Shown: positions 13,979-22,564, numbered from the stretch's first letter. The stretch: 36,847 nucleotides of DNA from Oscillospiraceae bacterium (GCA_022793095.1 JAAWCD010000121.1:1-36847); one strand, 5' to 3'. The notes: a model not told the origin generated them from the sequence alone. Translations and numbers: made by a program.

Positions 13979-16900
13979 TTATGCGAGATTGCCAGTAGTT
14001 CCAGAGAGAGTCGCGTTGGATCCGTTGTAAGAAACGGTGAAGCTGAAAGTAAGTGCTCCGTTCTGATTGTCAGTCCAACCGGCAGGCTGTGTAACACTCG
14101 CCACCGCGAGCTTAGCACCAGTAATCGCGTCGTTGTCGGTAGACGGGACAGCTTTGATAAGAGCCTCCACCGCCGCCCAAGTTCCCGCAGTTGTGATGCT
14201 GCTGAAGTCGAACTGAGCTTCCAGTTCAGTTGTGTTCATGAGGTGCACAACCTTAAGATTTCCGGTAACATTAACAGCCTGCTCGGCGTCGCCGCCCTTC
14301 AGTGTGCAGGAAATGCCAGTCGCATCCGCAGCGGTGTTCGCAGTGGTAGGAGCACTATACGTAACAGTGATAGCATCATCCTTTACTGTAACGCCAGTGC
14401 CGTCCAGCTCTTCCTTGACAGCATCCAGGATATAGGCCTTAACCTGAGCCTCAGTCAGCGCAGAATCATGCTCGGTATCCATCAGAGGATCAAAGGTCAT
14501 GGCTTCAACCGCCGCGGCAGCAGCGGCCAGATTCTTGGCAGCGGGGTCGGAGACAAGCGCCACAACGTTGAGCGTGAAGGTTGCGGTTTTGCTGGTCACA
14601 GCGTCACCGCTGTTCGCTTCGTCCGCAGTCACTTCAACGTTCACAGTGATGGCCTTCCGGGGCTGGCCAGCGGTGACAGTAGCACTAGTGGTCACCAGAG
14701 CGCTGACGTTCTCGGTCTTGACTGTAGTGAAGGACAGGCCAGCAATCAGAGCGTCAACGTTCTTCACGATGTCAGCGGCAGTCAGATCCGCGCCGCCAGT
14801 CTTAAACCAGTCATAGTTTTTGCCGTCCAGGGCCTTCTTGATCTGGTCAGCGAAACCGTCAACCTCAGCCTGGGCAGCGGCCATGTTGCCAGCGCCAGCA
14901 GCCGCGTCGTTTGCGGTAGTCACAAGCGCGGCCAGTGCGGCCTGCTCGGTGCCAGCCCAAGTGGGATCGGTGAAGGTCAGATAGCCGTCGATGGCAGCAG
15001 CAGCGCCGGAAGCAGCCAGAGCGTCCGCGGTCTCAACAACAGCGGCAACCTTAGCGGCCCACAGCTCGTCAAACTTCGCCTTGGCATCAGCATTCACACC
15101 ACTCACGAGAGTTGCCTTATACTTGTCAGCCAGGGTCTTGAAGTTGTTGATAGCAGTAACCTTGGTCTTAATGTCGCCAATCAGAGTGTCCAGAGTACTC
15201 TTAGCAGAGCCGCTATAGCTGGGCTTGCCGTTCACGGTGGTGCAGTCGAAGATAGCCTTCACAGCCGCCGCGTCGGCAGCGTTGTTAATCGAGGTCTCAA
15301 CGCCCTGAACCGCAGTGTCCAGCTCGTCCTTGGTTTCGGTCAGGCCGGTGAAGACGACGCTCTTGGTCTGCTCCGCAACATAGTCAGCCAGGTACTTCTT
15401 GGCAGCGGTCTTAGCGGGAGCGGTGCCAGCGGTGCCAATCGCAGTGTCAATCACGCTTGTCAGGGTGCCGGCGTAATCGCCCAGGGTAGCGCCGTCGCCG
15501 GTAACCTGGACAGCGGCATCGAAGGTGGTTTCGTTGGTAATGCCCTTGAGCGCAGTCTGAACAGCAGTCTCAGCCAGGACAGCGTCCTGAGCTTCCTTGG
15601 TGGTCACACCCTTGAGCTTCAGGTAGGCCCGCATGGCATCGACAGCCTTGGCCTGATACATGGCAGCAATCAGAGTGCCAGTAGCATAGGTGCCGTTCTT
15701 GGCGCCGTCAACCAGAGCCTGGGCGGCATCGCGCTCAGCACCGGTCATGGTGCCGGTCTTCAGGTCGTTGGTCAGTTTCTCGACCAGCGCTTCCATCTCA
15801 GCGGCAGTGTACTTGCCGGGGTTCTTCACCATATCCTCGCCGAGCTTGATGCGGGCGGCCACGGTGTTGGTGTCCTCTTCCACGCGGTTCAGACGGGCAT
15901 CAGCGTCGATGGTGTTCCACAGCTTGGTCAGCAGGTTGCAGGTGTAGTGGCCGGCATTGCCGAATTCAGGCTCCTTGACGCCCTTCGCAACGAAGCTCTC
16001 GGTCACGTTGATGGCGTACAGAACCTTACCGCGGCTGTTCTCAACCCAGATGATGTGATCGCCGGTCAGGTCGGCCACAGTCAGGTCTTCCACGGCCTTG
16101 GCGTCCACGTCAATGGTGCGGTTGAACAGGTCCATGGTGTAGAACTTCACATCTTCCAGGTCAAGCCAGACATTGGTGGTCGCGCCAGCCTTGGCAGTGG
16201 TGGGAATGCCCTTCTCAACCTTCACGCTGTCCAGACGGTTGGAAGCGAACACAACGCCAGCGAAGATCTTCTCGTCGCCGAAGTCCTTCTCGACCTTGTA
16301 CATGTCAGCATAGGGATCGCCAGCATAGTACTTGTAGAAGCCGAAGGCGTCAGCGTACTTGTGTTCGGCGGGGTCGGACTCCTTGCCGATGAACAGGTCA
16401 TCGAAGTCGGTGTTGTTCTTGTGGGTCTTCACACCAGCGGCGTCAATGCCGTTGGCAATGGTGTCCAGAGTGAAGGCGCTCTCCAGAGTGCCGGTGCTCT
16501 TGTTGTACACCATAGCGACATCGTAGTTGCCGCGGATGTCAGAGGTGCTCTCAATCACCACAGCGTTAGCGGTGTAGTAGGACTGATCGTTCTTGTCCAT
16601 CTTGGTCAAGGTAGCGACCGCGTACATGGCGCTGATTTCCTCGGCCTTCATGGTGCCGGGCACGTTGTTGAAGCCGGTGTAGGTCTTGACAGACTTGACC
16701 TGGCCCTTGGCGTTCAGGGTAACATAGTAGTAGACAGTGGACTTGTTGGTGTAGATGTTCTGGTACACCGCGTTGCCGTCCTCGTCCTTCAGGGTCTCGG
16801 TCGCTTTCAGCTCGCGGACCTTGGAGGTGATGTCCTGACGGTCAACCGCGTACAGAGCCACGGTCTCACGGTTGGAGGCGTGGGGAACGGTGCGGATGGT

Positions 16901-19141
16901 CATGGTCTCGTCGCTGATGGAGTAAGCGGCCATGTTGGTCACGGAAGAAGTTCCGTTGTCCCAATAGGTCGGGGTCTCGCTATCCTTGGTGTGGTTCTTC
17001 TCCACGTCGGTCATGCCGACACCGATGAGCTTATCCCAGTCGTTGGTGACGCTGACAACGTCGTCCTCGATGTAGTCCTTAACGTCGGAGCCCTTGGTGT
17101 TCAGGTCGAAGCCCTGAATCTTGCCGTCCACCCAGCCTTCGATGGCGTAGCCAGTCTTGGAGGTGGTGTTGCCCTTGTAGGTGTTGGCAGCGGTCAGAAG
17201 GACCAGATCCTTCACGGCCAGAGCCTCTTCCCAGGCGCGGACATAGCCGTAGTTGTCGAAGTAGAGGTTGTAAGCAACGTCTTCCTCTTCCATGTTGTCA
17301 ACCTGAGAGAAGAGGTCGATGTCGGTCTTGGAGTTGCGGGCAACCAGCTCGTCAACGAACACGACGTTGATGCCGGACTGGTCATAGGTGGTGCCGTCCA
17401 CGGTGACCTTGTCGTTCTTGTAGTCCACGTCGGTGGGCACGCCAGTCACGACCTCGGCCAGGTTCATGTGGTAGATGCCATCGGCCAGATACCAGACGAC
17501 CACGTCGCCCTTGGCCAGCTCGTCGGCGCAGTCAAGGTCAGAGTCCTTGATCTTCCATTCGCTCTTGGTCTTGCTGTCGGTCAGGGTCAGCTCGCCGTTC
17601 TTGGCGATGCCGGTGATGACGGACATAGCGTACACGGTCTTCATCACATAGTCGACAACGCCGTCGTTGTTGGCGTCAACGGCCTTGATGTAGTTGCCGT
17701 TCTCGTTCTTCTCAACGATAAGGTTTTCGTCTTCGCCCAGATACTTCTTGACGAACTCCTTGTAGGAGATCTCGTCAGAAATGTCCTTGGTGGACTGGGT
17801 GCCGACATAAACAGCGCCGTTCTCGTAGTAATCAACATCGGTGCCGTTCTTGTCAGCCGCGTCGAAGATCATCTCGATGTAGTGGATATCGGTACCGGTC
17901 AGCTCAGTGCCGCGGGGCAGCTCCTTGGTGTAGTTGTAGCCCACAACAGCGCCGGTATTATCCTTGATTTCAGCATACTCGCCCTTGTTGGCGGCCACCA
18001 GAGCATCCATGTAATCCTTATCAACATCGCCAGTCTTCTTCAGATCGACTGTGTACTTGAGCTTGTAGTCGGAAACAGTGTAGACGTGGTTGTCATAGTT
18101 GATGAAGTACTGGGTGTCCTTGGTCAGGGAACCCTTCTCCACGGACACATCGCCGCGGGTCAGGTCGTCGGTCTTAGCGGTCCACTCGGTCACCTTGTTC
18201 AGGTTGGTGTCCTGGGTGTCGCCGAAGACGACGCGGCTGGTGGTCTTGTCGCAGTAAACGATCACGGACATACCCAGATCGTCGCGGCCGGTGGAGAGGT
18301 TGATGACCTTGGTCTTGTCGGTGATGTCGTTGTTCTCGTCCATCAGAGCAAGGCGGGTCTTGCCGCGGCCCAGAGGCTCGGTATCGTACAGGTCGGCAAA
18401 CTCGTTGGCGACCACGGTACCAGTGATCTTCTCGGCGTTGAACTTGGTCTCCAGCAGGGTCTGAGTGTAACGCTCAGCACCGGAGCTGATCCACACATTG
18501 GCGGTGGTGCCAACGTAGTTCTGAACCATGTCGGCAACCAGCGCGTTGTACAGCAGCTGAGCGACCTGCTCACGAGTGACAGGCACGCTGGCGCTGATCT
18601 CGCCCTGGAGGTTGTCCAGGAGCTTCAGGGTGTTAGCCTTGGCCATGGTGTTGATGTCCCAGCCAATGCCCTTGAAGCCCTCGATGTCAGCGTTGTAGCC
18701 CAGAGTGGTCATGACCATCTTGGCGGCCTCGGCGGCGGTCACCTGCGCGTCGGGGTCAAAGCTGGAGGGGGACTTACCGGACACGATGCCCAGGCTGGTG
18801 CAGTACTCGATGTAGCTCTCAGCCCAGTGGGCGGCAATGTCGGCGTAGGTGGGGACAGGCTTGGTGGCGTCAACGATCATGTTGTCGCCGCCGGCCAGGA
18901 TGCGGCAGATCATGGTGGCCATTTCCGCACGGGTCACATTGCCGGTGGGATTGAATGTCGCACCGTCGTTGTAGCCCTTGATGACGTCGAGGCTCACCAG
19001 GGTCTCCACAGCCTGCTTTTTGGTGATGCTCTCCTCGTCCGTGAAGCCGTCGTAGTTCACGGCGCCGGCTCCAACCATGCAGATGGAGAGGACCATCGCA
19101 AGGGCCAGAGCCAGAGAGAGCACCTTTTTCAGGTTTCTCAT
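13979..19141 (-). CDS. Giant SLH-domain surface (S-layer-type) protein
   Basis: 1,720 residues. The signal peptide MRNLKKVLSLALALAMVLSICMVGAGA is followed by three SLH domains: about 29-76 (ITKKQAVETLVSLDVIKGYNDGATFNPTGNVTRAEMATMICRIL), 88-140 (YADIAAHWAESYIEYCTSLGIVSG...) and 148-205. SLH domains bind pyruvylated secondary wall polymer and anchor proteins to the cell wall. The long middle is acidic and rich in Thr, Val and Asp, with an EF-hand-like DANNDGVVD suggesting calcium binding. The last 600 residues are Ala/Thr-rich and end in Ig-like-looking strands. Codon use is strongly biased, as in highly expressed genes. The frame is open to 19174, but ATG 19141 follows GAAGGAGG and begins the signal peptide. 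A 5' UTR hairpin (19186-19213) and the 142-bp repeat lie upstream. Confidence 0.92.
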   Translation of the reverse strand: MRNLKKVLSLALALAMVLSICMVGAGAVNYDGFTDEESITKKQAVETLVSLDVIKGYNDGATFNPTGNVTRAEMATMICRILAGGDNMIVDATKPVPTYADIAAHWAESYIEYCTSLGIVSGKSPSSFDPDAQVTAAEAAKMVMTTLGYNADIEGFKGIGWDINTMAKANTLKLLDNLQGEISASVPVTREQVAQLLYNALVADMVQNYVGTTANVWISSGAERYTQTLLETKFNAEKITGTVVANEFADLYDTEPLGRGKTRLALMDENNDITDKTKVINLSTGRDDLGMSVIVYCDKTTSRVVFGDTQDTNLNKVTEWTAKTDDLTRGDVSVEKGSLTKDTQYFINYDNHVYTVSDYKLKYTVDLKKTGDVDKDYMDALVAANKGEYAEIKDNTGAVVGYNYTKELPRGTELTGTDIHYIEMIFDAADKNGTDVDYYENGAVYVGTQSTKDISDEISYKEFVKKYLGEDENLIVEKNENGNYIKAVDANNDGVVDYVMKTVYAMSVITGIAKNGELTLTDSKTKSEWKIKDSDLDCADELAKGDVVVWYLADGIYHMNLAEVVTGVPTDVDYKNDKVTVDGTTYDQSGINVVFVDELVARNSKTDIDLFSQVDNMEEEDVAYNLYFDNYGYVRAWEEALAVKDLVLLTAANTYKGNTTSKTGYAIEGWVDGKIQGFDLNTKGSDVKDYIEDDVVSVTNDWDKLIGVGMTDVEKNHTKDSETPTYWDNGTSSVTNMAAYSISDETMTIRTVPHASNRETVALYAVDRQDITSKVRELKATETLKDEDGNAVYQNIYTNKSTVYYYVTLNAKGQVKSVKTYTGFNNVPGTMKAEEISAMYAVATLTKMDKNDQSYYTANAVVIESTSDIRGNYDVAMVYNKSTGTLESAFTLDTIANGIDAAGVKTHKNNTDFDDLFIGKESDPAEHKYADAFGFYKYYAGDPYADMYKVEKDFGDEKIFAGVVFASNRLDSVKVEKGIPTTAKAGATTNVWLDLEDVKFYTMDLFNRTIDVDAKAVEDLTVADLTGDHIIWVENSRGKVLYAINVTESFVAKGVKEPEFGNAGHYTCNLLTKLWNTIDADARLNRVEEDTNTVAARIKLGEDMVKNPGKYTAAEMEALVEKLTNDLKTGTMTGAERDAAQALVDGAKNGTYATGTLIAAMYQAKAVDAMRAYLKLKGVTTKEAQDAVLAETAVQTALKGITNETTFDAAVQVTGDGATLGDYAGTLTSVIDTAIGTAGTAPAKTAAKKYLADYVAEQTKSVVFTGLTETKDELDTAVQGVETSINNAADAAAVKAIFDCTTVNGKPSYSGSAKSTLDTLIGDIKTKVTAINNFKTLADKYKATLVSGVNADAKAKFDELWAAKVAAVVETADALAASGAAAAIDGYLTFTDPTWAGTEQAALAALVTTANDAAAGAGNMAAAQAEVDGFADQIKKALDGKNYDWFKTGGADLTAADIVKNVDALIAGLSFTTVKTENVSALVTTSATVTAGQPRKAITVNVEVTADEANSGDAVTSKTATFTLNVVALVSDPAAKNLAAAAAAVEAMTFDPLMDTEHDSALTEAQVKAYILDAVKEELDGTGVTVKDDAITVTYSAPTTANTAADATGISCTLKGGDAEQAVNVTGNLKVVHLMNTTELEAQFDFSSITTAGTWAAVEALIKAVPSTDNDAITGAKLAVASVTQPAGWTDNQNGALTFSFTVSYNGSNATLSGTTGNLA

Positions 19142-19185
19142 GGATTTGTTTCCTCCTTCGATATTTTTCGGCAAAAGAGCGGAAA

Positions 19186-19213
19186 ACCGGCCAAAAAAGG
19201 TTCTCAGGCCGGT
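19186..19213 (-). promoter_or_regulatory. 5' UTR hairpin of the SLH-protein gene
   Basis: ACCGGCC (19186-19192) and its complement (19207-19213) lie about 45 bases before the start codon. Stem-loops of this kind can stabilise abundant S-layer mRNAs. TTATAC just upstream (minus, 19217-19212) is a possible -10. Confidence 0.4.
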
Positions 19214-19254
19214 ATAACACTCCTTACAGTCTCCGAAAAACGATCAAAACGAGC

Positions 19255-19286
19255 GAAAAAAGGGACCAAACCTGCGGTTTGGTCCC
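19255..19286 (-). terminator. Minus-strand terminator upstream of the SLH gene
   Basis: An 11-bp perfect stem (GGGACCAAACC and complement, 19262-19286) is followed on the minus strand by six T. It lies between the 142-bp repeat and the SLH gene, so a transcript started in or before the repeat would end or be attenuated here. Confidence 0.75.
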
Positions 19287-19426
19287 TTAAAAGTTGCGTT
19301 TGGTAGAAAGCTGGTAGAAAAAGCTTAAAATTTGTGGAAAATCACGAACCTGGAATCCGTTGTCCCCCAATGGATTCCCGGGATTCCTCTGGTAGAAAAC
19401 CGGTAGAAAACATGTAGTTTGACGAA
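19285..19426 (-). repeat. 142-bp intergenic repeat, copy 2
   Basis: A gapless match to positions 1-142. The central hairpin is kept: arm GGAATCCGTTG (19352-19362) against CAATGGATTCC (19368-19378), where the one changed base still pairs as G:U. The loop differs between copies. The GGTAGAAA pairs are intact. It is bounded by minus-strand terminators on both sides. Confidence 0.85.
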
Positions 19427-19464
19427 AAAATTTCCCTTCTGCATTACAGAATGCAGAAGGGAAA
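19425..19464 (-). terminator. Terminator after the membrane-protein pair
   Basis: The 15-bp arms TTTCCCTTCTGCATT (19431-19445) and its complement (19450-19464) are followed on the minus strand by TTTTTT. It lies 8 bases beyond the stop of the 158-residue membrane protein. Confidence 0.85.
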
Positions 19465-19472
19465 TTACACGT

Positions 19473-19949
19473 TTATATGCCGGCTTTTAGGGCCCGCCGG
19501 TGTCCCAAATGGATCCCAATATGGCCTATGCCTAGAATGGAGGCAGAGGTTAGCAGCACGGGATTCCTTCCATAGACAGCCAGCAGCCCAAAGGCCGCAA
19601 CGGGAAGCACAGCACCCGCCATCGGAATTCCCAGCAAAGGTGCGTAAAAGTCCTCCATTTGGCGCGCACTGTGGAAATAGCGGATCCAGAAGCCTTCATA
19701 CAGCAGCATCGCCACAAAGGACGCGGCCAGCCACAGGCTCCAGAGCGAACAGGGTCTCAGGTTAAAATCCCGAAAGACCAACACGGAGCAGGTTGTCAAC
19801 ACCTCGCCTGCCCGCTCTAATACCAGCAATACCCGGTTTTCCTGCCCGGCGGCCTCATAGCCCGCCGGACGGCAGCGCGTCCAAAGCAGGTTGGGCAGAA
19901 ACAACATCAGCAGATACACCAATCCAACATAGGAGAAGCCGAATTCCAT
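19473..19949 (-). CDS. Small multi-spanning membrane protein, unknown function
   Basis: 158 residues with about four or five membrane segments: FSYVGLVYLLMLFLPNLLW near the start, WSLWLAASFVAMLLYEGF, PLLGIPMAGAVLPVAAFGLLAVYG, and a C-terminal ASILGIGHIGIHLGHRRAL. I do not recognise the family with certainty. The frame is open further upstream, but ATG 19949 begins one base after the stop of the preceding gene (TAG-C-ATG), indicating tight translational coupling with that 549-residue membrane protein. A strong terminator follows. Confidence 0.7.
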   Translation of the reverse strand: MEFGFSYVGLVYLLMLFLPNLLWTRCRPAGYEAAGQENRVLLVLERAGEVLTTCSVLVFRDFNLRPCSLWSLWLAASFVAMLLYEGFWIRYFHSARQMEDFYAPLLGIPMAGAVLPVAAFGLLAVYGRNPVLLTSASILGIGHIGIHLGHRRALKAGI

Positions 19950-19950
19950 G

Positions 19951-21600
19951 CTATGGTACCACACTGGCCAGCGTGCCGCTGGCAATACGGCCGTCTGTGT
20001 CCCGCTCCAGTGCCTGGATGGTCACAAAGTCGCCCACATTGAGAATCGCGGCCTCTTGATTGTCCGCCGCAGACAAGGCATAGTAATTCTTCTCCCCACT
20101 GAGCCGGACGTAAACCCAAGTCGTGCCGTCAATCACGGCGGAGTGAAGCTCTTGTACCGCGCCGGACACTTCATTGACCGGCAGCTGAGCTTCCTCTATC
20201 AAGCCCCGCCGCATCAGCTCAGCAATATAGGCCGTCTCACATTCCTGTACGCTGGTGCCGGTGGCGACCGCCTGATACTGGACCGTGCTGACCATGGCGT
20301 ACTGCTTAACCAGCTGTCCGGCATCCTTCAGCGCCATGAAATAGGTCGGATGCCCGGACACGTTGAGCAGCAGCGGGAATGTGGAGGTATACCGCAGGTC
20401 CTGCACCGCACCCTCAGCAGACACCTGGGCGGAGGATTCAGTAGCTCCTGCGACAGCGTAATACTTGGTTTCCTTCGTCCGCTGGTTGGACAGCAGAAAG
20501 CCCAGGTTGGACTGGTCCGAGTTTACTGAGGTGACGCCGGTATACATATACACATCGTCGTTTAGCGCGATATAGTTCCAGCCTCTGGTGGTGACCGTCA
20601 CATCCTTCTGTCCAAAGACAGAGTTGAAAAAGCCGTTGATATAGACCCCATGAAGGTCATACTGCTCCATAATCAAGGAGGCCAGATACACCCGGTCCAC
20701 CCAGTTTGGCACATTCTCGTGATACTGACTTTCCCCGGTGACTGCGTTGACCAGCACCGCGCCCTGGATGTCCTTGCCGCCAAACAGTCCGATGGTCATG
20801 ACCACACGAGGGCACACCCACCAGGGGTTCCCCTCCTCGTCAATCTCAAAGGTGGGCGTCTCAAACATATAGGTGGGATACCGGAAGCGAAGGAACCGGT
20901 TAATATTCCGGTTCAACGGCTCCGACGGAGAATATTTGATCCCCTCCGCCAGCCGGACGACGCTGGCCTCCTGGGATACCATATCCACCAGAATATAGGC
21001 GGGCAGGCCTTCACCACGGTTGGTCAGCCACTTGATGAGGCTGGCGTACTCCAGCGGCGCCACTCGAACCGGACGGCCCTGATAGTTGATCTGGGTGTAA
21101 TCGTCAGAAACCTCGAATTGGCTCACCATGTCAGGCAGATTGCCCATCTGCCGGTCTCCCAGACGCTTGGCGGAGTCCTCGTCCAGCATGGGGATCTCGC
21201 CAAAGGAAATCTCCTGCACATCGGCGGTGAAGTCGCCGTCTGCCGGCACCAGGAGATCCCGGTAGGCGGCGGCCCGGAAAATGGGCATGGAGATCACGGT
21301 TCCCACCAGGAAGATGACCAGCAGCAGAGCCAGAATGACCGCTGGGATTTTGCATTGCTTTTTAATGAAGCTGAACACTTCCTGGGGCGTTCCGTTGACT
21401 CCGACTCCGGCCAGAAGCAGGGAGCAGAAGAAGTAGACCGCGCAGAGCAATCCCGCAAAGAAGTAAAACTCCACCGCGTGGAAATTGATCGCCGGCAGGG
21501 ACACATAGAAGTAAACCAGTCCCACCACCAGCGTAATCAGCAGGCTGATTAGAGCCCGTGGGACGGGCTTTCGGTCCTTTCCTGTTCGTTTGGATTCCAT
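19951..21600 (-). CDS. Membrane protein with large extracytoplasmic domain, unknown function
   Basis: 549 residues. There are three membrane segments near the N-terminus (about 14-36, 42-66 and 84-108) and then some 430 residues likely outside the membrane. The soluble part includes motifs such as PTYMFETPTFEIDEEGNPWWVCPRVV, IQGAVLVNAVTGESQYH and NWVDRVYLASLIMEQYDLHGVYING, plus a C-terminal OB-like stretch (TWVYVRLSGEKNYYALSAADNQEAAILNVGDFVTI). VLVNAVTGE is reminiscent of PepSY-like or CvpA-associated proteins, but the family is not assigned. ATG 21600 follows AAAGGAGAA. A promoter is visible upstream. It forms an operon with the small membrane protein that follows. Confidence 0.75.
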   Translation of the reverse strand: MESKRTGKDRKPVPRALISLLITLVVGLVYFYVSLPAINFHAVEFYFFAGLLCAVYFFCSLLLAGVGVNGTPQEVFSFIKKQCKIPAVILALLLVIFLVGTVISMPIFRAAAYRDLLVPADGDFTADVQEISFGEIPMLDEDSAKRLGDRQMGNLPDMVSQFEVSDDYTQINYQGRPVRVAPLEYASLIKWLTNRGEGLPAYILVDMVSQEASVVRLAEGIKYSPSEPLNRNINRFLRFRYPTYMFETPTFEIDEEGNPWWVCPRVVMTIGLFGGKDIQGAVLVNAVTGESQYHENVPNWVDRVYLASLIMEQYDLHGVYINGFFNSVFGQKDVTVTTRGWNYIALNDDVYMYTGVTSVNSDQSNLGFLLSNQRTKETKYYAVAGATESSAQVSAEGAVQDLRYTSTFPLLLNVSGHPTYFMALKDAGQLVKQYAMVSTVQYQAVATGTSVQECETAYIAELMRRGLIEEAQLPVNEVSGAVQELHSAVIDGTTWVYVRLSGEKNYYALSAADNQEAAILNVGDFVTIQALERDTDGRIASGTLASVVP

Positions 21601-21645
21601 TTTTGTTCTCCTTTCCAGTACAGGGCACATTTGCATCTGCTGACT

Positions 21646-21674
21646 ATTGTACCACAGACCGGCCTATGAAACAA
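21646..21674 (-). promoter_or_regulatory. Promoter of the two-gene membrane-protein operon
   Basis: On the minus strand: -35 TTGTTT (21674-21669), a 17-base spacer and -10 TACAAT (21651-21646). The predicted start of transcription is about 40 bases before the ATG at 21600. Confidence 0.6.
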
Positions 21675-21756
21675 TCAAAGGAGCGAAAAGGAAGATTAAA
21701 TTTCTGTTAAGTATTCGTATATCCCAGGGGACAGATTGCCGCAGTGACAGGAGGTT

Positions 21757-21795
21757 AACGTTCTTTTTGCTTCTTTTTCTTTCAAGAAAAAGAAG
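21757..21795 (+). repeat. AAAGTTCTTTTT family repeat, copy H
   Basis: AACGTTCTTTTTG is followed by the same perfect 26-bp palindrome as copy B (21770-21795). It lies between the membrane-protein operon and the 3' end of the TetR gene. Confidence 0.85.
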
Positions 21796-21806
21796 AGCCC
21801 TTTTTG

Positions 21807-21832
21807 GTTCTTTTTCTGCTAAGAAAAAGAAC
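21807..21832 (-). terminator. Hairpin at the 3' end of the TetR gene
   Basis: GTTCTTTTTCT (21807-21817), loop GCTA, then its exact complement (21822-21832). The stem overlaps the stop codon region of the TetR gene. Confidence 0.55.
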
Positions 21833-22421
21833 GGGTCTGGAACAGCTGGCGGATCAGTCCGTAGTCCCGGCGGAAGCGGGGCTGCAGCGGATAGTCGTAA
21901 TCATGCAGAATCCAGTCAATGACGATGCCCCGGAAATGCCGCATACAGAAATCCGTGACCTCCTCCGGCGTGTGCTCCGCCGACAGCATGCCGGATGCCT
22001 TCGTCTCCTCCAGACAGGACAGAATCGCCCGGTAGGCATAGCGGCTGCTGTCCAGCACCTCCTGTGAACAGGTGGACAGCCGGTACTGATAGTACCGGGC
22101 CGCCAGCCGCCCGATCTGCCCCTCCATAAACCCCGCATAGCTGTCCACAATCCGTTCCAGCCGAACCAGCGGCGGATCCGAGAGATGCCCGGCCAGCTCC
22201 AATTCCAGATGACGGTCCATCGGCGCAAAGCCCAGCCGCAGCAGGTCGTCCTTGGACCGGAAATGATGGTAAAAAGCGCCGGTGGTGATGCCGGCCTCCT
22301 TGCAGATATCCCGAACAGAGACCTCGTCGAAATCCCGCTCCCGCATGAGCGTAAGCGCGGACTCCAGAATGCTCCGCTCTGTCTGTATCGCCTGTTTTCT
22401 CCGCTGATTTGTCTCTTCCAT
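21819..22421 (-). CDS. TetR/AcrR-family transcriptional regulator
   Basis: 200 residues. The N-terminal TetR DNA-binding domain is clear: ERSILESALTLMRERDFDEVSVRDICKEAGITTGAFYHHFRSKDDLLRLGF (15-65), with the family's GxxxGAFYHHFxSKDDLL signature. The C-terminal ligand domain (66-200) is not subfamily-diagnostic. ATG 22421 follows AAGGAGG; the frame is open to 22472 but would run through the operator. It is divergent from degV-like. Overlapping promoters with two palindromes imply repression of both genes. DegV proteins bind fatty acids, so a fatty-acid or acyl ligand is a reasonable guess (inference). Confidence 0.9.
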   Translation of the reverse strand: MEETNQRRKQAIQTERSILESALTLMRERDFDEVSVRDICKEAGITTGAFYHHFRSKDDLLRLGFAPMDRHLELELAGHLSDPPLVRLERIVDSYAGFMEGQIGRLAARYYQYRLSTCSQEVLDSSRYAYRAILSCLEETKASGMLSAEHTPEEVTDFCMRHFRGIVIDWILHDYDYPLQPRFRRDYGLIRQLFQTRSFS

Positions 22422-22432
22422 GGCGTACCTCC

Positions 22433-22488
22433 TTGACAACTGGAAAAAGTGTGCTATTATGATAACACACATAACGTCGTTATGACAA
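22433..22488. promoter_or_regulatory. Divergent promoters with two adjacent palindromic operators (TetR/DegV)
   Basis: Plus strand: TTGACA (22433-22438), 16-base spacer, TATTAT (22455-22460). Minus strand: TTGTCA (22488-22483), 18-base spacer, TATCAT (22464-22459). A 22-bp near-perfect palindrome (GTGTG...CACAC, 22449-22470) covers both -10 elements. A perfect 15-bp palindrome CATAACG-T-CGTTATG (22470-22484) abuts it. Confidence 0.8.
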
Positions 22489-22564
22489 CGCTGTGGATGA
22501 TAAAATTTTATCCCGCAGGGAAGGAAACGGGCGCGGTCCGCGCCCCGGATGGAGGATCAAGCTG

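Noticed and set aside
14243..19306. 1,687-residue open frame on the plus strand opposite the SLH gene
   Set aside because: It is a mirror of strong third-position GC bias in the highly expressed SLH gene. The product is a low-complexity Val/Gly/Leu/His-rich string without domains, start signal or ribosome binding site.
5851..21795. Repeated palindromes as a possible CRISPR array
   Set aside because: Copies are kilobases apart, differ in length and orientation, and there are no regular spacers or cas genes.
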